A stretch of 64,000 nucleotides of DNA, from positions 62,001 through 126,000 of the forward strand of contig BRXU01000036.1 of assembly GCA_030267565.1 (NCBI GenBank), given 5' to 3'. This DNA is from Pleodorina starrii (taxonomy: Eukaryota > Chlorophyta > Chlorophyceae > Chlamydomonadales > Volvocaceae). A program made the translations under genes and the position numbers. Under the pieces are notes generated by a model. That model saw nothing but the letters and a program-made list of their open reading frames with translations, ran no database searches and had not been told where the DNA came from. Shown here one piece after another: positions 46,026 through 59,300 of this stretch. Within the stretch, counting starts at the first letter, position 1. Each line of letters begins with the position of its first letter.

Positions 46026-48569
46026 GCGTCGTCGTACCACCGACACCCCAAGCAAGCGCGGCTGGTCTTCTCCACGCTGCGCACTCGCTACCAGAGGCTT
46101 AGGAAGGATGCTCGCGCCGCGTATAGTGTCTCCCATTTCACGTCCTTTCTGGAGGAGTGCAAGGGCGACCCCCGCGCACTGTGGCGACGGCTCAATCAGG
46201 GTTTGAAACCCGACTGCCCCATCCGCGATGTCAATAGTTGGCGCGAGTATTTCGACGCGTTATACAATGATGAGGTTAATGCGTTTAGTGCGGTGAGGGC
46301 GGACTATATTCTGAACCTTTTTAACGGGCGTCCCCTCACAGCGCCACGCAACTGGGCCGGTAACGAAGGCGTAGCTCGGAATCAGAGGGTTGTTGCGGCG
46401 GCGTCCCTGAATGCCCCGTTTTCACTGGCGGAGGTCATCGCTGCCCTTAAATCATTGGCCAACCACAAATCGCCAGGCCTTGAGCGGGCTCCGGCGGAGT
46501 GTTACAAATATGCCACCCGCAAAGTGGAGGATAAGGAAGAGCTCGTTCTTGCGCCGTACCTTTTGCGTCTGTTGGAGCATATCCGGTCCACGGGCGATTA
46601 TCCCAAGCAGTTTGAGGTTTCGATCGTCACCCCTCTACACAAGAAGGGCGACGCGCTTGATCCGAGCAACTATCGTGGGTTGGCTGTTGGCGGGGCCCTC
46701 TCTAAGCTATATGCGAACCTTCTTGACCGGCGGTTGAAGGCTTGGGGAGAGAGTAGCGGCGCGCGCAGTCCTTACCAGGGGGGCTTCCGGCCCAAGCGTG
46801 GCACCATCCACAACTTGTTCCTGCTACGGCACCTTACGGATCGTTGCCGCAGGGTACTCCCCAACGGTTCGATCCAAGCACTTTTTGTTTGCCAGATCGA
46901 TTTTGAGAAGGCTTTTGACCGGGTGAATAGGGACATGTTGTGGTTGCGTCTCGAGGAAAGAGGGGTCACAGGCGCGGCACTGGCGGCTCTGAAACGCTGC
47001 TATGAGCGGGTGGAACTGCGGGTCAAGGTTAACGGCACGACGGGAGCGGCGTTCCCTTCTTCGCAAGGTGTGAAACAGGGATGCCCGATGAGCCCAACGC
47101 TGTTTGGTTTCTTCGTAGAAGGGTATGCCGACTACGTCGACGCCCTTGACGTCGCGCTCCCAGATGCCATGGCGGCCCCAGACTGCCCAGACGTCGAAGG
47201 TCGGCGAGTGCCTCTAGCCCTGTACGCGGACGACTTAAGCCTTTTCGCGGCGACAAAGCGACGTTTGATGAGCTTGCTTAGAGCTTTGCGGGAGTGGTCC
47301 GAGGTGTTTGGTCTTACCGTTAATGCGAGGAAGTGCGAGCTGCTGCTCTTCCACCCCAGCGATCAGGTTAGGAGTCACTTCTACGCGATCAACGGCCTGG
47401 TTACTATGCGCATTTTGGAGGACGGGCTGCCGGTGGACCGGCCCATCACCTGGAAGCCGCGCGCACGTTATCTCGGGCTACATTTTGGCCCTAATAGTTC
47501 CTTTGCGTCGTGCACTGACGAACTCTACGTCGCGGGCCAGCGGGCTATGTTTTCCCTGCTTAGCAAGTTGCGTCGACAGGGGCTATTGTTACCATCCGTC
47601 GGAATGAAATGCTTTAATGCGCAAGTCCGTTCTGTTCTGTCTTATGGTTCGCAGTTGTGGGGTGTTGATTTGGTTTTAGCGTTGCTCGAGAGGGGTTTCC
47701 CGGCTAACGAGGCACCGCGTTCCTGTTATTTTGAGGTCGCTACTCGGGATCGCATGGTCAAGCTGCAAATCGCCTTTATGAAGCAGCTGGTCGGAGCTTC
47801 CGTCCCGCCCCTTCAATTGTTGTTTAGGGAACTAGGGCAGATGCCGCTGCAGATGTACTGGGCTGAATCTGTGTTTCGTTTTTGGAACAGTATGGTGGAG
47901 AACACTAGCAGCATATACCACAGTGTTTTTCGTCACGAGATCCGGCTGGCATTGGAATCGGATTTGCAGGGGGACGGCTGGGGGTCTAAGGTCATTCGGG
48001 CTCTGAATATCTTAAGGCATGACTGGCCGGAGGATGCGACGGCGGGTACCATCGACGCCAGGGTTAGACGGTACTCTACGTGCAAGCTCGACGTTGAGGC
48101 GCTGTTGGACACTCTTAGGGGGCGCATTAACGATGATTGGGCCAGTGACAGGTTGGCCGTCGTCCCGGGCTCTTTCGTTACGGATGGCAGGAAGCCTGGC
48201 GTGAAAATGTGCCGTCACAAGCACTGGATGGGGCAGCCGAAGCAGTTCGAGGGTTACATTCCCCCGGCGCACCACCGTGCCCTTCTCCGTTTTCGGTTAT
48301 GCGTATCAGACCTGGCGGTTAATAGCGAGAGTAATCGAGCCAGGGAGTTGCGTGTGTGCAAGGCGTGTCGCTTTAATGGTGCCGTCGAGGACGAGAAGCA
48401 CTTCCTGTTGGAGTGTTCTGCTCTCGTGTCAGCGCGGCAGAAGCTTTGGGACCTGGGTGTACCGGAGGGAGCGAGTGTTTGCGACGTCATGCAAATAGAC
48501 GATCAGCGCGGTCTTGCAAAGGTTGTTTATGACATGTTTTGCTTACGGCGCGAGCGCATCGCCGCGTAG
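46026..48569 (+). CDS. LINE reverse transcriptase ORF (RVT_1), C-terminal zinc-knuckle-like motif
   Basis: Copies element RNA into DNA during target-primed retrotransposition. The frame is open for 847 codons from the stop at 46023 to TAG at 48569; no in-frame ATG obviously begins it, so the real protein probably starts further upstream. The N-terminal ~60 residues (YQRLRKDARAAYS, ALWRRLNQG) match the linker that normally follows an endonuclease. Reverse transcriptase blocks in order: LHKKGDALDPSNYRGLAV; GGFRPKRGTIHNLFLL; QIDFEKAFDRVN with D292; GVKQGCPMSPTLFGFF; and LYADDLSLFA with YADD at 400-403. A CX2C-H-C motif is at C778, C781, H792, C797. No apurinic-type endonuclease was recognised upstream; two in-frame stops at 46014 and 46023 separate the frame from 5' sequence. 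It is therefore intact in its core but probably 5'-damaged. Confidence 0.85.
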   Translation, partial: ASSYHRHPKQARLVFSTLRTRYQRLRKDARAAYSVSHFTSFLEECKGDPRALWRRLNQGLKPDCPIRDVNSWREYFDALYNDEVNAFSAVRADYILNLFNGRPLTAPRNWAGNEGVARNQRVVAAASLNAPFSLAEVIAALKSLANHKSPGLERAPAECYKYATRKVEDKEELVLAPYLLRLLEHIRSTGDYPKQFEVSIVTPLHKKGDALDPSNYRGLAVGGALSKLYANLLDRRLKAWGESSGARSPYQGGFRPKRGTIHNLFLLRHLTDRCRRVLPNGSIQALFVCQIDFEKAFDRVNRDMLWLRLEERGVTGAALAALKRCYERVELRVKVNGTTGAAFPSSQGVKQGCPMSPTLFGFFVEGYADYVDALDVALPDAMAAPDCPDVEGRRVPLALYADDLSLFAATKRRLMSLLRALREWSEVFGLTVNARKCELLLFHPSDQVRSHFYAINGLVTMRILEDGLPVDRPITWKPRARYLGLHFGPNSSFASCTDELYVAGQRAMFSLLSKLRRQGLLLPSVGMKCFNAQVRSVLSYGSQLWGVDLVLALLERGFPANEAPRSCYFEVATRDRMVKLQIAFMKQLVGASVPPLQLLFRELGQMPLQMYWAESVFRFWNSMVENTSSIYHSVFRHEIRLALESDLQGDGWGSKVIRALNILRHDWPEDATAGTIDARVRRYSTCKLDVEALLDTLRGRINDDWASDRLAVVPGSFVTDGRKPGVKMCRHKHWMGQPKQFEGYIPPAHHRALLRFRLCVSDLAVNSESNRARELRVCKACRFNGAVEDEKHFLLECSALVSARQKLWDLGVPEGASVCDVMQIDDQRGLAKVVYDMFCLRRERIAA

Positions 48570-49410
48570 AGTCGATGGAGACTCCTTCTCAGGTCATGTT
48601 GCGCTTTTGTGACGTATCTGTCTTATGGTGTCTTTATGCCCTTTCTGCTACGGTTGATTTTTTTTTATCCTATCTTTTTGTTCCTTTTGCTTGACTGAGG
48701 CGGTTCATGAGCCTTCGGGTTCGTTTGAACCGTACGAGCTCACTGAAGCTTGTAACATCACTGTGAAGCCGCGCTTATAGCATGCCCTAGCGGGATGTCA
48801 GTAGTACTGATTGTATGCCGTTTCGCTTACGGCCATTGAACCAGTTGCAACCGCTGCCGGCTGCGACCCATCTGATACTGAGCTTTTGTCAAGCTTTCTT
48901 ATGCAACATAATTCCATGTCATGTTTGTTTATGTGCCGGCGTACATATTTGCTGAAGTTACCCTCTCAGGTCGCTATCCGTTTGTGAATGTATTGCGACC
49001 GGCGCCTGAGGTCGCGCCGCATCGTGCAATGCACGTTGTTTACAATGCGGCATTGACTGCAATTGAACAACGTCCTTGGAGACGTTCTGGTCGCGCGTCG
49101 GTGGGTCGCTCGTCCATGGAGCCTTTGAATGGCTGTGACGTGGGCGTGCCTGGCTCTCCGACACGGAGGCAGCCATCAATAATATAGAATGCTGATTCCT
49201 AGAAATTTCGGTGGCCAGAAGTCGCAAAAGACGAGTGCGTTTTGTGACATCGGATTTTTTTTGGGGTATGCACTCCCTCCGCAATCTACGATTGCTCCGG
49301 GAACCCATGAAGCTTCGCTTCATAGCCCGGAGCAATTTTTTTGTGAAGAAGGAGGAGTGGCAGAGCGAGTACGATTTGGCCGGGTGGGCCGAGCGTACGG
49401 AGCGACAGTC
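48570..49410. other. LINE 3' region and intergenic sequence
   Basis: Begins with the LINE 3' untranslated region (TGTAA at 48751). Further right there is no recognised gene. The segment 49230-49400 contains tttgtgacatcgga, also found near 52617 (tttgtgacatcggg), on both sides of the 10-bp satellite. Confidence 0.4.
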
Positions 49411-51437
49411 ACACACACTCCCCCCCCCCCACACACACACTCATACACACACTCGCATGCACCCACACGCACCCACACGCACTCACACACTCACACGCAC
49501 TCGCGCGCACTCACGCACAATCGCACACACTCGCATGCACTCACACACACTCACACGCACTCACATGTAGTCTCACGCACTCACACGCACTCACACACAC
49601 TAACACGCACCCACTCGCCTACACACGCACACTCACACGTACTCACACGCACACACACGCACTCGCACAGCACACACTCACAAGCACTCTCACACACTCA
49701 CACGCTCTCACATGCACCCACATGCAGTCACACGCACTCACACGCACTCACATGCAGTCACATGCAGTCACACACACTCACACACACTCACACGCACTCG
49801 CACGCACTCGCATGCATTCACATGCACTCACATGCAATCACACGCACTCACAGCACCCACACGCACTCACATGCACTCACACGCACTCATGCACTCACAT
49901 GCAGTCACACGCACGCACACACACTCACACGCACTCACATGCAGTCACACGCACTCACACGCACTCACATGCAGTCACACACACTCACACGCACTCACAT
50001 GCACCCACTCGCCTACACACGCACACTCACACGCATTCACACACACTCACACGCACTCACACGCACTCACACGCACTCACATGCAGTCACACGCACTCAC
50101 ACGCACTCACATGCAGTCACACGCACTCACACGTACTCACACGCACTCACATGCATTCACATGCACTCACATGCAATCACACGCACTCACAGCACCCACA
50201 CGCACTCACATGCACTCACACGCATTCATGCACTCACATGCAGTCACACGCACGCACACACACTCACACGCACTCACACGCACTCACACGCACTCACACG
50301 CACTCACATGCAGTCACACGCACTCACACGCACTCACATGCAGTCACACACACTCACACGCACTCACATGCACCCACTCGCCTACACACGCACACTCACA
50401 CGCATTCACACACACTCACACGCACTCACACGCACTCACACGCACTCACATGCAGTCACACGCACTCACACGCACTCACATGCAGTCACACGCACTCACA
50501 CGTACTCACACGCACTCACACACACTCACAAGCACTCGCACGCACTCGCACGCACTCGCACGCAGTGGCACGCACTCGCACGCACTCACACACACTCACA
50601 CGCACTCACATGCACCCACTCGCCTACACACGCACACTCACACGTACTCACACGCACACACACGCACTCACATGCACTCACTTGCCCTCGCATGCACTCG
50701 CACGCACTCACACGCACTCACATGCACCCACTCGCCTACACACGCACACTCACACGCACTCACATGCACTTTCACACACTCACAAGCACTCACACACACT
50801 AACACACACTCACACGCAATCACACGCACTCGCACACACTCACACGCACTCGCTCACATGCAATCACATGCAATCACACGCCTTCACACGCACTCACACG
50901 CACTCACATGCAGTCACACGCACTCACAGCACCCACACGCACTCACATGCACTCACACGCACTCATGCACTCACATGCAGTCACACGCACACACACACTC
51001 ACACGCACTCGCACGCACTCGCACGCACTCGCACTCGCACTCGCACGCACTCACACGCACTCACATGCACCCACTCGCCTACACATGCACACTCACACGC
51101 ATTCACATGCACTCACACGCACTCACATGCACTCACTTGCCCTCGCACGCACTCGCACGCACTCACACGCACTCACATGCACCAACTCGCCTACACACGC
51201 ACACTCACACGCACTCACATGCACTCACACGTACTCACATGCACTCACTTGCACTCGCACGCACTCGAACGCACTTATATGCACTCACACGCACTCACAC
51301 GCAATCACACGCATTTACACGCATTCACACGCACCCACATGCAGTCACACGCACTCATATGCACTCACATGCACCCACTCGCCGCGCACTCACGCACACT
51401 CACATTCACTCACACACACTCGCACACACACTGACCT
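49411..51437. repeat. 10-bp satellite (ACTCACACGC / ACTCACATGC)
   Basis: About 200 decamers, mainly cactcacacg and cactcacatg, with cgcatgc, cagtcac and cacccactcgcc variants. Larger duplications are superimposed: the block cacagcacccacacgcactc recurs at about 49848, 50190 and 50927. Ten is not a multiple of three and the plus strand lacks stop triplets, so very long Thr-His-Ser frames run through all three plus frames. None is a gene. Confidence 0.95.
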
Positions 51438-53388
51438 GGTGCAGAACTATGTCTTCCCGGTAGTTGTACTCTTGTCCCAGCCGCTTGCTTCCCTTCTCGT
51501 AATTTGCATACTTCTATTCTATATGGTGTTTGCTTTCTATATCGTGTGTTCGTAGGTCGCCATTACTTGGTTCGCACGAGTCGGGTCGACGGTCTCGCGA
51601 GTCCACTTCAAAAAGCCTATTCCCACCCAGAATTTCATGTCATATGATACCTATAAAACGGTTTCATGAACGGCGAACTTTCGGTCCCTTTTGCGGCGCG
51701 CGCTGCATAGTCGATTTGCCAAGGACACTTGTCGCCCACTTTGCACAGCCGCGCACGCTCCTCCGACTCGGAAAATTGGCGCTAACACTAGCGCATGCAA
51801 TTTTCTGAAAATTTCAGGCTGCCAAAGCCCAGAGCGCACTACTTGCCCTGTGACGGCGGACGGATCACTGACGCACAATTATGGGGTCGTATCCCGGCCC
51901 ACCCGCCCACTCGACCACTCGCTTCCCGGTCCACCCGCCCACTCGACCACTCGCATCCCGGCCCACCCACTCACTTGCCTACCCACACGCGCTCCATTCC
52001 CCTTACGCCTCCCTTACAGCCACGACAAAGAGAACCCCGCCATCAGCGCTATCGGCGACGTCATCGGTGTACCCCTTGACCGCACCATCCCCTATGACGG
52101 CGTCCACAACGTACGTCTCGCATACCAAAATCAAATCACCTCAGTATGTCACGCCATCACACATTCTTTGCCGTCCTGCTAACTCCGCTACTCCACTACT
52201 GTTTCCCATTCGCTCGTCCTATTACACTCCTTCGTATTCCACGGTATTCCTTCGTATTCCTTCGTATTTCACGGTACTCCTCAGTATTCCACAATTCTCC
52301 CTCGTATTCCACGATCCTCCCCCCCCCCCCCCGGAGCGAGAGCGGAGCGGACACGGGGGGTGGGGGGCCGCTGCCGTATTTGTCTGTTGCCTTTTTTGAG
52401 ATTTTCGCGTACGTCGCCGCTCCTTTCATACTCGTTCTTATAGATGGCCGCAGCGCACATGGACGAGCGGAAGGTTCGGGCGCTCGGAGACCCTCAACTC
52501 GCGAAAATGGAGTCTTTTTTTGCGGGGCGCCGAGTGGCATGTTGAAGTTGGCATGGGACGCTGCCGGCGCGGCATTCCTGGCCGCGATTTCGTGCCCGTC
52601 GCATCCTAGCTCCTCTTTTGTGACATCGGGATCGCGACGGCCGTGAGAGCGCCTCGCGCGAGGGCGCTTTTTGAAGCGCAACTGGAACAACGGCTTTTGG
52701 AGCTCGTCGCCAATTGAACCGGGCTCTACCGGCCTTCCCGCCGCCAGGACGCCGCGTCGCTTTGCTGCATATTGCCTCCTGACTCCACGGCAATTTCTGC
52801 TTTTGAAATCCGCGGCGCGACGGCCCGGCCCGCTCGGGCCCGACTTCGCGACTCGCCGGAATTTCGTCCCGGCCTGTGGCTTGCGTCTAGATTTCCTGTC
52901 CTGTACATACGCATTCGAGTTCTGTCGCCAGCCGCGCGTGAATCACGATAACGCCGGGCTCGCTGTTGGGCAACATCTTCGCGCATCGACACCCCGACTC
53001 GTCGGACTTCTCTCGCCGCGGCCGTTTTGCTTGCTGATTTCCACCGGTGATCAAGCGGAATTCATTCCTGCGTTTTGCGACAGTCGCTGTCCTCTGGCAG
53101 TTGTGAACGCCGTACTGGTGTAACGTTTTGCGGAAGCCTGTTTGTATGTGCCCTTGAGTCACAGTGGTACATGCTTTGCTTTCAAGATTCCGCATTTAGA
53201 TACAAAGTCTGCATACCGCAATTGGATTACCCGCTCTTTTTGCATTCTTTGCGTGCTCGTTTCTTCAGTGCTGAACCTTTCGCGGTATCCGAATGCCAGG
53301 ATTTCCACCTGGATTGTGTCCGATGCCGTGTGGAGGACGGCTTGTCGTCAATTGCTTGTGACACCGGGCGGCGTGGTGCACACGCACA
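51438..53388. other. Upstream region of the Helitron gene
   Basis: No recognised domain. Notable pieces are two near-identical ~38-base stretches of cccactcgaccactcgc near 51900-51960, a tandem of attccttcgtattccacgg words near 52225-52310, and a C run at 52318-52332. The Helitron's left end probably lies in this interval, but I could not identify it. Confidence 0.35.
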
Positions 53389-56300
53389 ATGGATGTGCTG
53401 TTAGTCGAAGACCTAGCCAGGACTATCACTGCGAATCCGACGTTGGCCGCGCATTGTCTGCATCAGGATTGGGATGCAGTCGAACTTGGACTTCTTCCGT
53501 ATTACGCGCCGCGCGGACTCACCCGCCAGTCTCTGAACCATGCACTCTACTCCTCCCGGTACATCATTTTGGCATGGGTGGAGAGCCAGCTCGTCGACGA
53601 TGACTCTCAGGCGCTTCTCCCTGTGCCTTTGGACGCTGTGCCTCCGGTGAGGGACATGGGTTTTTTTTTGCCACATGTCCTGCGTTACATCCCAGTTTGT
53701 TTCACTCTGTTCTCGCAGCTCGCGCGATATACAGAACCGGATCCTGTTGACCATGCTTCTCGTTCCCCCTTTGTTTCCCCGTCGCGGGCTCCACGGGTAC
53801 GATGCCGTACTTGCCTGTACTTATGCATGTGGATAGGATCGTCATTGCGGCACTCAATTGTTTGTGCAGATATCGTCGCGACGCTCACAGCGAGCCAACA
53901 GGGCCGTGCAGCGAGGCGACGAGCGTGCAGACGTTCACGTTGCGAGGTGCCGCACAGATATCGCCCGTCACCGTGCACTGCGCTCACGAAACTTCGATCC
54001 TGGCGGCAGTAATGAAGCGGCTCATGCGCATCGCACGCCACCATCACTCTCATCCGACGACGGCTCCGACTCGCCACCATCCACGACCCCGCCGCCAGAA
54101 CAGCCCGACATCAGCGAACGGCTTTACATCGATGCAGAGGAAGTGCTGGGCCTGCTGTACGACGGCGCTATTCCGGTGCGCACGCCCGCCAACCAGCTGC
54201 AGTACAACTGCGATATAGCGGCTGCTTTCCGGCAGCACATGGCCGAGCGCCTGCCGTGGATGCCGTGCGCCGTGTGCGGCGCCAAGCACTGCGGTGGTGA
54301 GGTGGAACCGCACGCGCTGGGCAACCTGCGGCGGTTTCTTGGCGTGCTGCGCAAGGACGTTCCCGGTCTGCCGTCCGTGCCCCGGGACGGCAACACCACC
54401 TGGCGAGATCCCGTTACAGGGCTGGAGCTGCTGTTGCAGGGCGATCCGCGGGCGCAATGCGTGCAACCGCCCGGCGCGCCGCTTCCCATGCCGCCGGACT
54501 GTGGCGAAGGTGCGCCTTCGCCGCCGCCGCCGACAGCGTCGGCGCCAGAACCAGCATCTGGATCGGCCGCAGCCTCGGATTACACCGTGTGGATATGCCA
54601 TGGCTGTTGGGGCAGCCTTCAGAAGCAGCCGTCAGATCTCCAGCAGCGGGCCCATGAGCGATGGGCCAGTCCGGATGTCGCCGCCTTGTACGTGCAGGAA
54701 GCGGAAAAGTACGTCCCACACTACGCGTTGGCGCGCTGCGACCGCGGCCGCTGGCCTGGCCATTTGCGGCCGCTGAAACTGGTGGACGCGCTGGCGCTGA
54801 GCGTTGTGCACCCTCGGCGGCATCTTGTGTATTTGCGAGGCATGAACTCCAGCCGCGCCTCTAGCTTGCAGCAGCTCGGACACACGGCGCACACTGTCGG
54901 TTGCGCTGCACCGGGCGCACCGGCGTTCGCGGAGGCGTTGCCGTTTGACCTCGCACAACTACCGGAGCACATGACCGTCGTATTCATCGGGAGCGCCGAG
55001 TCGGACGAAGTGGCTAAAACGATGATGCGCAAGGCGCCGGTGCTGCAGATCGACGGCCCCAACGTCGTCGCGTTTGCACGGCATCTTACAGCCTGCCCGA
55101 CCTATCGGAACCGCCTGGCGTCGGCAGACCAACTGTCCGCTTACGCAAAGCTGCAGGGCGTACCAGAAACACTTATCCAGCATGCAGTCATCGTGCGTGA
55201 TGGTCAGGATGCAGCGGCGTTGGAACGTGCACTACGACCAGATCTGGAGGGTTATGCACGCACACGCTTCGGGCATGAAGCCGGTACAGCTGCTGGATCC
55301 ACAACTGCAGCGGCAATGGCAACACTGAGGGCGACAGTCACGGCTCCACCGGCGCCATCGGCAGCAGGTACAACAGGGACGGCCGCACACCGATCGACCG
55401 CCACGCCGGCAGCGCCCACCGCTGCGGCAATACCGGCAGTCGTAGCCTCGGCCCAGCCGATAGCCCTAGCGACGGCAGCAGGGACACCCGCGCTGCGAAC
55501 TACCGCCACGCCGGCAGCGCCTAGTGCCGCAGCAGTACCGACGGCCGCAGCAGGTGTAGCACATGGACAATTGTCGCAGCAACAGCATGCAGCCGACGCC
55601 AATGCAGTGCGCATGTTCGGAGCCGGAGAACTCCGCTTGCCTGCAGCAATGCTAGGGCTACAGGCCAGCGGAACGTGGGCGCCCGGCGAAGGTTGTACTG
55701 GTGGTCGACCGACTCCAGAGGGCCCCCCGCTCGCAAAAAAGGCACGCACTGATGATGCTGCTGTCATCAACGGTCTCTTGACGGTTCTAGCCGCCAAACC
55801 CACGCTATGGCGAGCGGGCTACAAGCCCGTTTGGACGCATCTAGCGAAGGAGGTGCTTGCGGTACGTCCGGAGTTGGGCTACAAAACCGTCAGCTTGGCG
55901 CAGCGCTTATCGAAGCACAAGGACGACTTCTGGCAGGTACATACCTTGCTTGAATATCTATATCCGCAATTGCTATTAAAGGTTCACTACACTGCCGCCG
56001 TTGTGCAGGGCATTCAAGCTGCACGTGCAACTAGCACACCGGGCACGGCCCCGCAGCATGTTGCAGCCGTGCCCACAGCAATGCCCACCTCAGCGCCCTT
56101 GTCGCGGGAAGGTACAGCACGACATTCAGCTCCTCACCATTCAGCCGTTCCCGCGGTAAGTTTTTCAACCGTCCGCCTACTTGGATCCTCACTTGCACAC
56201 TTTACCTGTCCTTGCAACGCTCATCCCTCACAGACGCCGCATCAGCACGCGCCCGCAAGCGCAGCTGTCCCAGCCGTCGCCGCTCGTCAACCGTCGCAGC

Positions 56301-59300
56301 ACGCGCAACCTATGGCAGTGGACACACCCACGCAATCCAACACCATACGCCGTATTAAACTTCACGTGCGGCGACGGTCGCCATCACCGGTAGGCCCGTC
56401 CCTGCGCGTCTTATCATCGCCTCGTCCCCTGTGCGACTTTACAATCTTACATGCCGTTACGTTCTCGCTGCTTGTAGGCGGGAGCTGACACGCAGGCGCA
56501 ATGCACGATTCCTCGATATGTCAAGATCGTGTCGTCAACAACCGCTGAAGTCAAGGTACGGCACTCGTGTACAGTTTCGTACCTTCACGCAGTTTCTCTG
56601 TGCATTTTAGTTCGAATAATTGCTTTTATTTATACCGCGAGGGTAGGGGTCCGCACTGTACTCCATACTTCGCTGCTACAGCATTATCACCGTGGCGTTC
56701 CCATTCCCGACCACGTTATCCGCGCTTCCCTCTTCCCCTGCTATCTATTCTTCCCGACCTCAGATCCCTATCCCGACCAGCAACGCCGCTGTGCCTGCGC
56801 CCCAGCCGACCGCCGCGGCCCCTGCTCCATTCACGTCACCGCTCGTCCCGGCCTCCGCGCTAGTCGGACCGTCAATGGCGCTGCCCACGCCAGAACCGGA
56901 CCCGCTCCCAGCACCCCGCGGCCAACCGCAGCAGCCACCGCCTAATATCGGCCGCATCGATGCGCAACTGCCGGCCAGCTCGGCCTTCATGCGCGGCCTT
57001 TCGGACCTGGACGTCATTCTAAGCCGCGGCCCAAACGATAACGCAGCTGCCGCCATCGGCAACACGCTGCAACACCCGGAGCTGTTGCAGCGCCTTCTGG
57101 ACGGCGGCAGCGTGGCGGTTCCCCGCGATACGCGACCGGAGCATTTCGCGAATGACTACGACCCACGGTGGTTCCTCTTTACGCATCCGGAGGTTTTCCC
57201 AAACGGCACCGGCGCGTGCCCGAAAGGCATGTCGCTGGACGCATGGGGACAATTGCTCCTGCGCCGCTGGTACCCGTTCGACGACCCGGGCATCTCACCG
57301 TACTTTCTTATCGACCTGTACGACGTCTGGGCGCGGCACGAGGTCTCGCGCATGACGTACGTCAAGCTGCAGCTCACTTCTGCCAGCACCATTGAATCGA
57401 TCGGCACTTTAACTTACGAGGAAACCGCCCAAGTTATCAACCTGCTTCGCCGCGGTCTCATGGGCGCGGCGCTGTCCACCGAACTCGCCAAGCTACCGCA
57501 GGGCGCACGTCACTTATTCGAATGCTTCAAATTCGTCAACGGGCGCGTCCGCGGCACGCCATGGGCGTTTCGGAGCTTACGCGCCCACTACCTGGGCGGT
57601 GCGTGGTTGGCATGGGGTCCACCAACCATGTCGCTCAACCTGAACCCGTCGCCGTTGGACTCTCATATCGTCTTCTACCTTGCGGGCCGGCCGTACAAAT
57701 TCTCCCGCGACGGCGTTCCCGAGGGGCGACCAGACATCGTACAGCGCTGGCGGCTCATCGCGACCAACCCACAAGCCGCCGCGGCGTACTTCAAGCTTTT
57801 CATTAGCGCTGTCTGCGACGTGCTGCTGGGCTGGCCGCCTGGCGCCGCTAAGCAGGCAAACTCGGACTGCCCGTTCGGTCACGTCCTGGCGTGGTTCTTT
57901 AAGTACGAATCCAACCAGGCCGGCGACTTACACGCCCACGGCTGCATTTGGCAAGCAGAGCTGGCTTCGCCGCGACTGCATGACGTGTTAGCAGCGGACG
58001 ACACTGCTCGTCGGTTGACGTCCTTTCTAGAGAATCTATCTTGCGCTTTCTTCGTGCAGCCAGAGCATTGGGCGCGCGACGTCTTCGGCCCAGGCTTCGA
58101 CGTCGTCAATCACGCCGGCGAGTTTGGCGCGCCTGAAGATCGTATCCTGCGCCGCCGTGGAGACGAGCACTACGCTACTGCGTGCTTGCCGCCGCTAGCG
58201 CTAGACCTGCGTACGGAGGCAACACGCTTGATGGCGCAAGGTCAGATCGAGAAAAATCTGCATCGGCACACGGGCACATGCGCTGAACGTGGCGGCGCTC
58301 CAACGGACGAGGCCTGCAGGCTGGGCTGGCCGCGACGCAAAATACGGGAGAGCGAAGTCCTGCCAAACAGCCGCGGCATCCTGCTCAAGCGTGCGGGTGC
58401 ACACTTGGTCAACTGCACCCCCGCGCTCATGCTAGCCCAGCCGTGCAACCACTTCGTTTACCCCATGGTGGAAGTCAGCAGGTGGCTGCGCCAGCTGGAG
58501 CTGTGGCAGAACGCGCACCCTGACACGCCGTCCACTGATCCCTCGGCGCCGCAGCTGCCGGATCAGGATGCGCTCGCTTCCGACGTTGGCGAATACGCGC
58601 TCAAGTACGGCACGAAGGAGGACAGCCTGGAAGCCAGTGCCCCGTACCTGGAGAGCACGGCCCTACTTCAAGAGCGTCTCGCTCGTCGGAAACATGAACG
58701 CGAGGGCGGCCCGGCGCCCGGCAGCCCCGAAGATCTTGCGGGCTTCAACATCAGGCACGCTTGCAACCAAGCCCAGGCAGCCATCACCCAATCAGCGGCG
58801 GAAACAGCTCTCAGCGTATCGGGCAGCCCATCCTTCGTAGAGTCGCACGAATTCTGCACGCAGGATCTGGGGCTCTTCGCCAATTTCACGCTGCAAGGGC
58901 AAGCTACCGTGGACGTTGCAGCCGTGTCGCCTCGATTCGCTCGCCCGCGCCTGCTAGCAGCTCCCGATGCAGCCACTCCGGAGGAAACGGCCAGTAGCAT
59001 CTTGGCGCCCCCGCCCACAGCCACAATCGCACAAACGGCCGCTTGGGAAGCGTACGCCCGCGTGCCAGCTCCCGTGTTCGATTATCTCTATCGCGGCAAC
59101 GCTGTTCGGCACCTTGCGCCCATCCTTCTCAGTATGTGGTGCTACCTGGTAAGTCGTACACTATTTAGCGGAAAGCAATACCGCCCATATTGGTTTCATG
59201 CATCGACTTACCATTTTCATGGCTCGCTTATCGCCTCCCTCGTCTTCACAGGCCCACGCAAGCAACACGGAGCACGCCGCGCAACACAACATGCGTCTGC

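Larger units (their letters stand above)
43930..48900 (+). mobile_element. LINE-type (non-LTR) retrotransposon, approximate limits
   Basis: Contains an upstream degenerate tandem-repeat region (44600-45310), a region of unclear coding content (45310-46025) and an intact reverse transcriptase frame (46026-48569), followed by a 3' untranslated stretch with TGTAA, the usual green-algal polyadenylation word, at 48751-48755. The left edge coincides with the end of the satellite, near a perfect hairpin at 43948-43966 (gtgttgcc/ggcaacac). I found no terminal A run or target duplication, so limits are estimates. Confidence 0.6.

Noticed and set aside
49189..51555. Three overlapping 200-580-residue Thr-His-Ser frames
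   Set aside because: Translation of the 10-bp satellite in all three plus frames; no domain or start context.
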